DNA of 7,228 nucleotides. It comes from an uncultured Planctomycetaceae bacterium. Lineage in GTDB: Bacteria > Planctomycetota > Planctomycetia > Planctomycetales > Planctomycetaceae. The position numbers and the translations under genes are program-made. The notes beneath the pieces were generated by a model. The model did not search any database. It was given only the letters and a program-made list of their open reading frames with translations, and was not told where the DNA came from. Below are positions 1 through 6,776 of the stretch, in pieces; position 1 is the stretch's first letter; every line of letters starts with the position of its first letter. Location: NCBI GenBank assembly GCA_903898975.1, contig CAIUHT010001364.1, positions 1-7,228 on the forward strand, written 5' to 3'.

Positions 1-1
1 C

Positions 2-922
2 CTCGAGCGCGGTCTGCTGCAATTCAAGTTCGTCGACCGCACATTCAATCTGAATCTCAAGACCAGTGCGGCGATTTTGGATTTCTTCTGGGAGCGGATC
101 CGCCCGGGGCTGTTCGTCCATTTCGAGATGATTCCCGATCGGTTGCCCGCGGGGCTCCGCGAGCGGATCGCCCGATTTCCGCCCGGGGTCCTGCAGTTTG
201 AGGTTGGCATCCAGACGCTGAATCCCGACGTGGCGGCACGCATCTCGCGGCGACAGAATCTCGATCAGACGGCTGAAAACCTCCGCTGGTTGCGCTCCAG
301 CACCGGAGTCCACGTGCATGCCGACCTGATTGTCGGGCTCCCGGGAGAAACCCTCGAGAGTTTCGGGGCTGGGTTCGACCGCCTGGTCGGCTGGAATCCG
401 CAGGAGATCCAGGTCGGCATGCTGAAGCGGTTGCGGGGGGCTCCCATCGCCCGGCACACGGAGGAGTGGGGCATGGTTTACAGTGCCAGCCCCCCTTACG
501 AAGTGCTGCGGACCGGTGCAATTGATCCGGTGCAGATGCAGCGCCTGCGACGATTCGCCCGCTATTGGGATCTGGTCGCCAACAGCGGGAATTTCCTGGA
601 GTCGACCCCGCTCTTGTGGCTGGACGCCAGCCCGTTCGCGGGGTTCCTGGCATTCAGCGACTGGCTCTACGCCACGGCTGGTCAGACCTCGGGCATCGCC
701 TTGAAGCGGCTGTCTGAGTTGGTCTTTGTTTACCTGACGGAGGTGCGCGGGCTGGCTCCCGACCGGGTCGCTCCGAGTCTTTGGAACGACTACCAGCGCG
801 GAGGCAAAAGCGATCTGCCGCCGTTCCTGCGACCGCACCTGCCGGGCGTCAAGCCGAGTCGCGTGCGCAATGGCGGCGGCGAGCCCTCGGCTCCCCGGCG
901 TCAGGCCCGGCATGTCGGTTGA
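2..922 (+). CDS. B12-binding domain-containing radical SAM protein, DUF4080 type (partial, N-terminus missing)
   Basis: This is the last 306 residues of a gene that enters from the left edge; the reading frame is already open at base 2, so the true start, the cobalamin-binding domain and the CxxxCxxC iron-sulfur motif lie outside the window. Visible residues include the radical SAM barrel strand FKFVDRTFN (8-16), a VGIQTLN strand (68-74), HADLIVGLPGET (106-117), and QEIQVGMLKRLRG (134-146). These are followed by the DUF4080-type tail SPPYEVLRT (163-171) and RFARYWDLVANSG (184-196), ending in RQARHVG. The family is predicted to use SAM and cobalamin for radical chemistry, such as methylation or rearrangement, but its substrate is not established, and nothing here reveals one. 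The TTG at 77 could be read as a start but lies inside the conserved barrel, so it is not one. The next gene begins 182 bases later with no sign of coupling. Confidence 0.88.
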   Translation, partial: LERGLLQFKFVDRTFNLNLKTSAAILDFFWERIRPGLFVHFEMIPDRLPAGLRERIARFPPGVLQFEVGIQTLNPDVAARISRRQNLDQTAENLRWLRSSTGVHVHADLIVGLPGETLESFGAGFDRLVGWNPQEIQVGMLKRLRGAPIARHTEEWGMVYSASPPYEVLRTGAIDPVQMQRLRRFARYWDLVANSGNFLESTPLLWLDASPFAGFLAFSDWLYATAGQTSGIALKRLSELVFVYLTEVRGLAPDRVAPSLWNDYQRGGKSDLPPFLRPHLPGVKPSRVRNGGGEPSAPRRQARHVG

Positions 923-1104
923 CCGACCGAACCCTGCGGTTTTTGCAGCGTACGGCGAGCCGGTCTGCGAAGGGATAGGCCCCGTTTTACCCTGCATCAC
1001 GGGGCGATTCGATCACCGCGAACCCTCGTCGCTCCGTGAAGTTTCTGGTAATTTAAGGGCTCCGTTTTCTGGTTGAACCGGTCCCCTCACGCCTGCACTT
1101 TGCC

Positions 1105-3003
1105 ATGACTGAGCACGACTCTTCTGCGCCCCCGACTGCTGGTTCCCCCGCTGCGGATCCGTCTGTCAACGTGCCGGTCGAGAGCCTGGTGACGGCCGTC
1201 GAGGCGGCGGGAGCCGCGGGCCAGCTTTCCGTGGCCGCGGTGACCAACCTCAAACGCTGGCTGCAGGAGTCGGGGTATGCGGCGTACCGTCCGCTCCTGG
1301 CACGCAAGATCGAGGGAGGTGAGTTCAGCGAGCTGGAGTCGCTGTACTGGCAGGTGCTGCCGTTCGGCACGGGCGGTCGCCGTGGAACGATGGCCGAGCT
1401 GGGCTCGGCGACCATGAATGCGCGAACGGTCTGCGAGTCGGCCAGTGGCATCGCCCAGTACCTGAAGCGGGCCCGGGGGGCCTCGGGGGGCCGGGGTGTC
1501 ATTGCTTACGACAGTCGGCATCGCTCTCGCGAATTCGCCGAATTGACCGCCCGCACCTGGGCGGCGGCGGGCCTGAAGGTCTTCCTGTTCGAAGGAGCCC
1601 GCTCCACTCCGGAACTCTCTTTTGCGGTGCGGCACCTGCGGTGCGATGTGGGGGTGATGATCTCGGCGTCGCACAATCCCCCGGCGGACAACGGGGTGAA
1701 GGCCTACTGGTCGACGGGGGGCCAGGTGTTGCCGCCTCATGACCGGGGAATCATCGAGTGTGTCTATGAGGCCAATGAGATCCCGCTGGCCGATCTGGAA
1801 GAAGCTCGCGCCGCTGGCCAGGTAGAAATGGTGGGCGAGGAACTCGACGAGTATTACATCAATGCGGTCAACGGGTGTGGGCTCTCGAAGGCCCGGCAGG
1901 TGACGGCGGTCTATTCGCCACTGCACGGGGTGGGCGAGACTTCGGTGTTTCGGGTGCTGTCCGAGGCGGGCTTTGAGGGGGTCACGCTCTATGCTCCGCA
2001 GGCGACGCAGGACGGCGAGTTTCCCAAGGTGCCGCAGCAGTTGCCCAATCCCGAGCGCCCCGAGGTGTACGAGCCAATCATCGAAGCGGCCCGCAAGACC
2101 AAGGCCGACCTGGTGCTGGCCAGCGACCCGGATGCCGATCGGCTGGGGGTGGCGGTCCGCGACAGCCGCGGTCGCTACGTGATTCTCTCGGGCAACCGCG
2201 TGGGAGCCCTGCTGGCCGATTACGTGCTGCGGAAACGCAAGGGGACCGGGACGCTCGGCAAGGGCAGCTTTCTCGTCCAGACGCTGGTCACCACGCCACT
2301 CATCCCGGTGATCGCCGAAAAGTACAAGGTCACTGTCTTTGGCGACCTGCTGGTGGGATTCAAATACATCGGCCAGGTGATTGATCGCGAAGGGGCGCAG
2401 CGGTTTTTGCTGGGGTGTGAAGAGTCGCTGGGATACCTGGCGGGGGGATATGCCCGTGACAAGGATGCCGCCGTCGCCGCCCTGCTGCTGTGCGAATGCG
2501 CCTCCGAGTTGAAACGCGAAGGCAAGACCCTGCTGGACCGACTGGACGAACTCTACATTGAGCATGGCTACCACAACGAGTCGCAGTGCTCCGAGACCGC
2601 CCGCGGGGCCGAGGGCCTGGCGATGGTGGCCCGCCTGCTCGAGGCCTTCGCCACGCGTCCGCCCACGGAACTGGCCGGAGTCCGGCTGAAGCGTGTTCGC
2701 GATTACCGCAAGCACGAGATCCGCCAGTTGCCCGAGAATGAATGGCTCGCCGAGTTGCCCGCTCCGTCGGGTGACCTGGTGATTTTCGATTCCGTCCGGG
2801 GCGAGGTCGAGATCTCGTTCGCGGTCCGCCCGTCGGGGACCGAGCCCAAGATCAAGTTCTATTTCTTCGCCCATGGCAAGGTCGGCACCGCCGAGAACCT
2901 CGACAAGGTGCGAGCGCACTCCGACAAAAAGCTGGCCGAAGTGGAAGAGGCACTCGTCGCGTGGGTCCGCGCGGTCTGGTCGGAACCAGTCCAGGGGGCC
3001 TGA
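1105..3003 (+). CDS. Phosphoglucomutase/phosphomannomutase family alpha-D-phosphohexomutase (phospho-sugar mutase)
   Basis: A complete 632-residue cytoplasmic enzyme of the alpha-D-phosphohexomutase superfamily, closest in style to the PgcA/PGM2 type. The family interconverts hexose 1- and 6-phosphates through a phosphoserine intermediate, feeding glycogen, cell-envelope sugar and nucleotide-sugar synthesis. All four signature loops are intact: the N-terminal GTGGRRG (88-94); the catalytic SASHNP loop (187-192), with S189 expected to be the phosphoserine; the Mg-binding DPDADR loop (341-346); the sugar-binding GCEES loop (437-441); and the phosphate-binding RPSGTE loop (575-580). The first 45 or so residues are Ala/Pro/Ser-rich and precede the recognisable fold, so the protein is somewhat longer than the roughly 580 residues usual for PgcA. 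The ATG at 1105 is the only early start giving a full N-terminal domain. It has no clear Shine-Dalgarno sequence, as for several genes here. Whether glucose or mannose phosphate is preferred cannot be told from these motifs. Confidence 0.95.
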   Translation: MTEHDSSAPPTAGSPAADPSVNVPVESLVTAVEAAGAAGQLSVAAVTNLKRWLQESGYAAYRPLLARKIEGGEFSELESLYWQVLPFGTGGRRGTMAELGSATMNARTVCESASGIAQYLKRARGASGGRGVIAYDSRHRSREFAELTARTWAAAGLKVFLFEGARSTPELSFAVRHLRCDVGVMISASHNPPADNGVKAYWSTGGQVLPPHDRGIIECVYEANEIPLADLEEARAAGQVEMVGEELDEYYINAVNGCGLSKARQVTAVYSPLHGVGETSVFRVLSEAGFEGVTLYAPQATQDGEFPKVPQQLPNPERPEVYEPIIEAARKTKADLVLASDPDADRLGVAVRDSRGRYVILSGNRVGALLADYVLRKRKGTGTLGKGSFLVQTLVTTPLIPVIAEKYKVTVFGDLLVGFKYIGQVIDREGAQRFLLGCEESLGYLAGGYARDKDAAVAALLLCECASELKREGKTLLDRLDELYIEHGYHNESQCSETARGAEGLAMVARLLEAFATRPPTELAGVRLKRVRDYRKHEIRQLPENEWLAELPAPSGDLVIFDSVRGEVEISFAVRPSGTEPKIKFYFFAHGKVGTAENLDKVRAHSDKKLAEVEEALVAWVRAVWSEPVQGA

Positions 3004-3043
3004 CCAAGAATTCGTGCGAATACGCTGGAATGCGATGCTGGTC

Positions 3044-3105
3044 ATCGGGAGGGGTCCGCTGATCGGGAGGGGCCCGGCGATCGGGAGGGGCCCGGCCATC
3101 GGGAG
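3044..3105. repeat. 18-bp tandem repeat, about 3.4 copies
   Basis: The unit ATCGGGAGGGGCCCGGCG occurs at 3044, 3062 and 3080, with a final partial copy (ATCGGGAG) at 3098. Copy 1 differs at three positions (ATCGGGAGGGGTCCGCTG) and copy 3 only in its last base. Because the period is a multiple of three, translation gives an IGRGPA-type repeat in one plus-strand frame, but there is no evidence that this is expressed. The array starts 40 bases after the mutase stop codon. Confidence 0.9.
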
Positions 3106-3193
3106 TTTCAACTCGTCGGCCGGGTCTGGCAAGACGACACACTTTGCCGAGCTCTGCGTTTGACCGAGTTCGCTGCCGGGAGCTGCGGAACTG

Positions 3194-3244
3194 GCCCGGG
3201 AAATTTTCGGGCCCGGGATATTTTCGGGCCCGGGAAGCTTTCGG
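3194..3244. repeat. 17-bp tandem repeat, three copies, hairpin-forming units
   Basis: Three exact-length units lie at 3194-3210, 3211-3227 and 3228-3244, all matching GCCCGGGAWRYTTTCGG in outline. They share GCCCGGGA at the left and TTTCGG at the right and differ only in the central two or three A/T/G/C positions (AATT, TATT, AGCT). Each unit, with the next G/C bases, can fold as CCCGGGA...TTTCGGG. Four outer pairs are Watson-Crick, followed by two G-U pairs that exist only in plus-strand RNA. There is no T-run after the array, so it is not a standard intrinsic terminator for the mutase gene. Confidence 0.9.
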
Positions 3245-3305
3245 GCTCGCCTGAGATGGGGGGCGAGTCGAACCTGGGTGAGAGTGGCGTGACGCGACCA
3301 GCGAG

Positions 3306-3434
3306 TGGCTGTTCGACGGGAGCCTGCCGACGCCGCACTTCGCCTGGTTGGTGGTGTTCGCACCGTGGCGTTTGGTCTCTCGCCAGGCGAAATCGCCTGG
3401 CTCCTCTCATCGCCTCGCCTGGCTGTTCGATGGG
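3306..3434. repeat. Cluster of CGCCTGG words with 15-base direct repeat and hairpin
   Basis: TGGCTGTTCGACGGG at 3306-3320 recurs with one mismatch (T for C) at 3420-3434. Between them CGCCTGG occurs at 3341, 3394 and 3416, and its reverse complement CCAGGCG at 3383. The pair 3382-3390/3393-3401 (GCCAGGCGA, AA, TCGCCTGGC) makes a very stable hairpin. This could be a degraded or short intergenic repeat element; copies elsewhere in the genome cannot be checked from the window. Confidence 0.55.
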
Positions 3435-3692
3435 TTCCAACGCTTCGGTCTTTCGTCCGCATTAACACCCGACTCAGCTCCCCTCCGCACCCCGCCGTGC
3501 GAGTCCGCCTGTGATCTGGTTGCCGACGCGGGCCCCCGGCCTTCCAGTTCGGCGACCAGCAATGACTGCCCAGTTGGGTTGCTTTCACCGCCCGCTTTCG
3601 TCAGCGTTGGCCTGCTGCGAACGTTCGCCCGCTGTTCCACAACTCATCTGCTGTTGGCGGATGAGTGCTCGCCTGCCCCTCACGACCTCGTC

Positions 3693-4661
3693 ATGATTCC
3701 GAACTCCTGGATGCCCTGTTTGCGAATCTGTCGCCTGGCAGCGGTTTTTTCAGCCCTTTCGAACATCGCCGCAGGACTGGCGGTTTCAGGGCGCTTGTCT
3801 CCCTGGACGGCGGCCAATGGCTGTCTGTGCCTGGCGTCGGCGGGGCTGTATCTCGCTGGCATGGTCTGGAACGATTACTTCGACCGCGACATTGACGCCA
3901 TCGAGCGCCCCCGGCGGCCCATTCCCGCAGGGCAGGTGTCGGCCCTGAGCGCCTGGCGGCTGGGGCTGGGACTGCTGGTCACTGGCCTGGTCGCTTCCGC
4001 CCTGGCCGGTTGGAACGCTGGACAACCTGGGCACGCCCTGGGGGTGGCCATACCCCTCGCGTTGGCGGTCTGGGCTTACGACGCCGGAGGCAAGCAGACG
4101 CTCGCCGGGCCCTGGCTGATGGGGGCGTGTCGATCCCTGAATGTGCTGCTGGGGGCGTCGCTGATGACCGGCGGGCTGATCGCGTCCGGCGCGGAGATGC
4201 CCAGCGGGCGGGACGACGTGATCGAGCCACTTTCGCGTCTGGCTCCCTGGGTGGTGGCTGGGGCCCTGGGACTGTATGTCGCGGGCGTCACCCTGTTTGC
4301 CAAGGATGAAGCGGGCCAAAGCACCCGGCGGAAGTTGGCGATCGCGTTGCTGGTCGTCAACCTGGGGTTGGCTGTGCTGGCAGGCTGGCTGGTCTGGGGA
4401 GCCGATCCACTGGGCAGGGGCCAGCGGGCGGTGTTGGCCCTGGCGATGGTGGCCGTGGTCATCAATCGTGCCGGCTGGCGGGCGTGGCAGAATCCCGGTC
4501 CAGTCCCAGTCCAGCAGGGGGTTCGGACGCTGCTGTCGTGGATCATCATCATCGACGCCGTGGTGGTTTTTCATCATCATCCCGATCCCCGTTGGGCGAT
4601 TGGCGTGGCGGCGTTGTTGTGGCCCGCTCGACTGCTGGGACGTTGGCTGGCGATCACCTGA
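3693..4661 (+). CDS. UbiA-family prenyltransferase-like membrane protein, EboC-like
   Basis: A 322-residue, strongly hydrophobic protein with about nine predicted membrane segments (around 14-32, 41-59, 84-104, 112-128, 145-165, 181-200, 213-236, 244-258, 278-294 and 300-318). UbiA enzymes transfer polyprenyl groups onto small acceptors in the membrane. The first Asp-rich motif, NDYFDRDIDAIERPRRPIPAG without its last residue (60-79), is textbook UbiA. The second loop, YDAGGKQTLAGPWLMGACRSL (129-149, one residue longer than shown here without Y129), resembles the EboC branch (Y-D-x-x-x-K ... G-P-x-x-M-G-x-C-R-x-L-N-x-L-L-G) and has only one acid in place of the usual DxxxD. Other branch-like features are GVTLFAKDEA (198-207) and VQQGVRTLLS (273-282). 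M1 at 3693 leaves about ten residues before the first helix, as expected; M7 at 3711 is the alternative. The frame is open further upstream, but that part lacks family similarity. Neither start has a good ribosome site. No other ebo genes are visible. Confidence 0.85.
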   Translation: MIPNSWMPCLRICRLAAVFSALSNIAAGLAVSGRLSPWTAANGCLCLASAGLYLAGMVWNDYFDRDIDAIERPRRPIPAGQVSALSAWRLGLGLLVTGLVASALAGWNAGQPGHALGVAIPLALAVWAYDAGGKQTLAGPWLMGACRSLNVLLGASLMTGGLIASGAEMPSGRDDVIEPLSRLAPWVVAGALGLYVAGVTLFAKDEAGQSTRRKLAIALLVVNLGLAVLAGWLVWGADPLGRGQRAVLALAMVAVVINRAGWRAWQNPGPVPVQQGVRTLLSWIIIIDAVVVFHHHPDPRWAIGVAALLWPARLLGRWLAIT

Positions 4662-4794
4662 CGCCAGCTCTGTCCCAAGCGACCCCCGGGCGGTGACTGC
4701 CAGGACTGCCGTGGGGCTGTGGCTCGCTGACAGTCGCGGTGAGTTTTGTGCGTGGGGTCGAAATGTGTCCCCGGCTGTCCTGTTCCTTCTGTCT

Positions 4795-4798
4795 GGAG
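4795..4798 (+). promoter_or_regulatory. Ribosome binding site (GGAG) for the serine hydrolase gene
   Basis: GGAG stands eight bases before the ATG at 4807. Together with the signal peptide that starts there, it fixes the start, even though the frame is open far upstream inside the UbiA-family gene. Confidence 0.6.
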
Positions 4799-4806
4799 TC
4801 TGTTCC

Positions 4807-6102
4807 ATGAGCCACCGTCGTCTGCCGGTTGCGATTGTGTTGAGTCTGCTGTGCTGGGCCGGGGGAGTGTGTGGTCCGGTCACCCCGGTCCACGCCCAGG
4901 CGTTGCTCGAGACCGTGCCCGAAGCGGTTGGGCTCTCTTCGTCCCGGCTCCAGCGGTTGGGAGCGGTTCTCGACCAGTACGTCGCCGACGGGCGACTGGC
5001 CGGCGGAGTGGTGCAGATCAGCCGGCGGGGAAAAGTCGCCTACCTGCGATCGTTCGGAAACCGGGACCGCGAGGCGGAGGCTGCGATGTCACCCGATGCG
5101 ATTTTTCGCATCGCCTCGCAGACCAAGGCGGTGGTCAGTGTCGCCACGCTGATTCTGCAGGAGGAAGGACGACTGCTGATCTCCGACCCCGTGGGCAAAT
5201 ACATTCCCGAATATCTCAAGACGACGGTGGCGGTCCCGAGAGCCGAGGGGGGATACGATGTGGTTCCCGCCAAGCGCCCCATCACCATTCGCGACCTGCT
5301 GACCCACACCTCGGGTGTCGGTTACGGCGGAGGCGTGGCGAAAGACAAATGGGAGGAGGCGAAGATCACCGGCTGGTATTTCGCCAATCGTTCCGAGGCG
5401 ATTGCCCAGACGGTCGCGCGGATGGCCAGTCTCCCCTTCGATGCCCAGCCGGGCGAGGCGTACGTCTATGGATACAACACCGACATCCTGGGGGTGGTGC
5501 TCGAGAAGGCGTCGGGACAGTCGCTCGACCTGCTGCTGCAGCAGAAACTGTTTGAGCCGCTGGGAATGACGGACACGCACTTTTATCTCCCGGGCGACAA
5601 GCGGGAGCGACTGGCAGTGGTCTACGGCGTCGACGGCGAGGGGCTCAAGAGAATTCCCGACGACGGAGGAATGGCGGGGCAGGGGGAGTACGTCACTGGT
5701 CCCCGCCTCAGTTTCTCGGGGGGAGCCGGCCTGCTCTCGACCGCCCACGACTATGGCCGATTCCTGCAGATGCTGCTCGATCGCGGGGTGAGCGGGGGAC
5801 GCCGCGTGCTCTCGCGCAAGACCGTTGAACTGATGACCGTCGATCACCTGGGCAGCGTTCGCTTCCCGTGGAGCAACGGGACCGGCTTTGGCCTGGGATT
5901 CTCGGTCGTCGAGGACCTGGGAGGTCGCGGCACCGCTGGCTCGGTCGGGGAATTCGGTTGGGGCGGGGCTTACCACTCGACCTATTGGGTCGATCCGCAG
6001 GAGCAACTGGTTGTGGTCTATTTCACCCAGCTGCTGCCGGCGGGAAGTGTGGATGACCACGGCAAACTGCGGGCCCTGGTCTACGCGGCGATCAACGACT
6101 GA
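4807..6102 (+). CDS. Exported serine hydrolase, class C beta-lactamase/esterase family (PF00144)
   Basis: A 431-residue protein with a clear secretion signal: basic MSHRR, a hydrophobic stretch at about 7-20, and an AxA-like site VHA-QA, so cleavage is likely after residue 30. The mature part has the serine hydrolase fold. SQTK (104-107) in FRIASQTKA supplies the catalytic serine S104 and K107. RDLLTHTSG (162-170) is the usual following helix. YGYNTDILG (221-229) stands where the YxN motif is expected, and GWGGAYHSTYWVDP (384-397) where classic enzymes have KTG or HxG. The family includes carboxylesterases, D-aminopeptidases and penicillin-binding-like proteins; true beta-lactamase activity is unlikely to be the default, given the altered second and third motifs. 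The product is expected in the periplasm or beyond. The gene follows the UbiA-family gene by 145 bases with no clear shared job, and a hairpin 37 bases after the stop probably ends its transcript. Confidence 0.93.
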   Translation: MSHRRLPVAIVLSLLCWAGGVCGPVTPVHAQALLETVPEAVGLSSSRLQRLGAVLDQYVADGRLAGGVVQISRRGKVAYLRSFGNRDREAEAAMSPDAIFRIASQTKAVVSVATLILQEEGRLLISDPVGKYIPEYLKTTVAVPRAEGGYDVVPAKRPITIRDLLTHTSGVGYGGGVAKDKWEEAKITGWYFANRSEAIAQTVARMASLPFDAQPGEAYVYGYNTDILGVVLEKASGQSLDLLLQQKLFEPLGMTDTHFYLPGDKRERLAVVYGVDGEGLKRIPDDGGMAGQGEYVTGPRLSFSGGAGLLSTAHDYGRFLQMLLDRGVSGGRRVLSRKTVELMTVDHLGSVRFPWSNGTGFGLGFSVVEDLGGRGTAGSVGEFGWGGAYHSTYWVDPQEQLVVVYFTQLLPAGSVDDHGKLRALVYAAIND

Positions 6103-6138
6103 GGCCCCCGGCACAGGCTGATCTGACTGTGTAAAGCA

Positions 6139-6174
6139 AACCAGGCCGTCGCCCCAATAGACGACGGCCTGGTT
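6139..6174. terminator. Probable bidirectional terminator hairpin between converging genes
   Basis: AACCAGGCCGTCG (6139-6151) pairs perfectly with CGACGGCCTGGTT (6162-6174) around a ten-base loop. Moderately T-rich sequence follows on both sides: GTGTTT on the plus strand, and TGCTTT reading on the minus strand. It lies between the stop of the plus-strand serine hydrolase (6102) and the end of the minus-strand histidine-rich gene (6295), the place where a shared terminator is expected. Confidence 0.8.
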
Positions 6175-6294
6175 GTGTTTCGCAGAGATCACTCACGCTG
6201 CGGAGCATTCGCTCCCCTGCCTGGAACGTCGCAGCTTGGGCGTTGTGAGGTCACGGGCCGTGGGCTCCGGGCGGCTCACGCGGCAGCACTGCGG

Positions 6295-6648
6295 CTAGAC
6301 CTTTTGCAGCGGACCGTGGTTGTCGCAATGTCCGTTGTGGGGGTGATGGAGGTGCCCGTCGACCAGGTAATCGACATGGTCGCCATGCGGAACCGCCTCG
6401 TGGCCGCAGCCGGGCCCGTGCACGTGCGTCGGATCGTGCGAGGTGCACGCGTGTCCGCCCGAGCATTGGCTGGGGTTGGTCGCCGAGACAGCGATGCGGT
6501 GCTCTTCGACCACCCCGGCGGAGTTCTGGTGGTGCAGGTGGCCGTCATGCAGGTAATCGACATGCCCCTCGTGGTGCACCGCGGTATGGCCGCAACCCGC
6601 CTCGTGGCGATGGGAGTGGTCGGAATGAGTATGCGTGTGGGCTGACAT
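6295..6648 (-). CDS. Histidine-rich, predicted metal-binding protein with two Cys/His repeat modules
   Basis: A 117-residue soluble protein with 28 histidines (24%) and five cysteines (19, 62, 68, 81, 108). It contains two copies of a 26-residue module, at 15-40 and 77-102, identical at 19 of 26 positions. The shared pattern is H-x-x-G-C-G-H-x-A-V-x-H-x-x-H-V-D-Y-L-x-D-G-H-L-H-H. The N-terminus (HTHTHSDHSHRH) and C-terminus (HPHNGHCDNH) are also His-rich. There is no signal peptide or membrane segment, so it should be cytoplasmic. The composition and the SmtB-type regulator directly upstream point to storage, buffering or delivery of Zn, Ni or Co; this is inference, since the family has no function I can name. 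The frame is open back to a TTG overlapping the sensor's stop, but that part has a different composition. The ATG at 6648 carries AAAGG (6661-6657) eight bases upstream and is preferred. It is probably co-transcribed with the sensor across a 128-base gap. Confidence 0.82.
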   Translation of the reverse strand: MSAHTHTHSDHSHRHEAGCGHTAVHHEGHVDYLHDGHLHHQNSAGVVEEHRIAVSATNPSQCSGGHACTSHDPTHVHGPGCGHEAVPHGDHVDYLVDGHLHHPHNGHCDNHGPLQKV

Positions 6649-6656
6649 GCGTGGGA

Positions 6657-6661
6657 CCTTT
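6657..6661 (-). promoter_or_regulatory. Ribosome binding site (AAAGG) for the histidine-rich gene
   Basis: On the minus strand AAAGG precedes the ATG at 6648 by eight bases. It supports that start over the upstream TTG at 6780. Confidence 0.55.
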
Positions 6662-6776
6662 CGGGATTGAGGAAGAGAGGGGTCGAGGAATTGCCGTGGT
6701 TGGAAGAGGACGATGGGATCGTCGCGTTCGTGTCGGGTGGGCAGGACGGGAGGAGCCGCTTCCGGGGGGAGGCCGC

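Larger units (their letters stand above)
3004..3692. other. 689-base intergenic stretch with repeats, no convincing gene
   Basis: No reading frame here looks like a conserved protein. A plus-strand frame is open from 3282 into the following gene, but its translation before 3693 is low-complexity Ser/Pro/Arg-rich sequence without recognisable motifs. The left third holds two different short tandem arrays (3044-3105 and 3194-3244). The middle (3306-3434) holds repeated CGCCTGG words, a hairpin and a 15-base direct repeat. From about 3435 to 3692 I see no structure; it presumably contains the promoter of the UbiA-family gene, but no convincing -35/-10 pair could be picked. Confidence 0.6.

Noticed and set aside
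979..1005. GCCCCG...CGGGGC hairpin after the radical SAM gene as a terminator
   Set aside because: Only six pairs with a 15-base loop and no T-run after it; too weak to call.
1087..3588. 833-codon open frame on the minus strand opposite the mutase gene
   Set aside because: It lies antisense to an enzyme with all catalytic motifs. Its length is a by-product of high GC at third positions, and its translation shows no recognisable domain.
3348..3692. 115-codon upstream extension of the UbiA-family frame starting at the ATG-like GTG/ATG codons near 3348
   Set aside because: The extra N-terminus is Ser/Pro-rich, lacks family similarity and overlaps repeat elements. The start at 3693 gives the normal family length.
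4540..4590. ATC/CAT triplet runs (IIIID and HHH) in the UbiA-family gene as a microsatellite
   Set aside because: The runs are short, imperfect and in frame inside a hydrophobic segment; they fit ordinary coding sequence.
4276..4806. In-frame upstream extension of the serine hydrolase into the UbiA-family gene
   Set aside because: It would bury the signal peptide in the middle of the protein. The ATG at 4807 has a GGAG ribosome site and a proper signal sequence.
3786..4883. 365-codon open frame on the minus strand opposite the UbiA-family gene
   Set aside because: Its translation is Gln/Pro/Arg/His-rich, low-complexity and antisense to a clear membrane protein.
5089..6192. 367-codon open frame on the minus strand opposite the serine hydrolase
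   Set aside because: It is antisense to a gene with a clear signal peptide and catalytic motifs, and it runs through the terminator hairpin. No protein-like motifs were seen.
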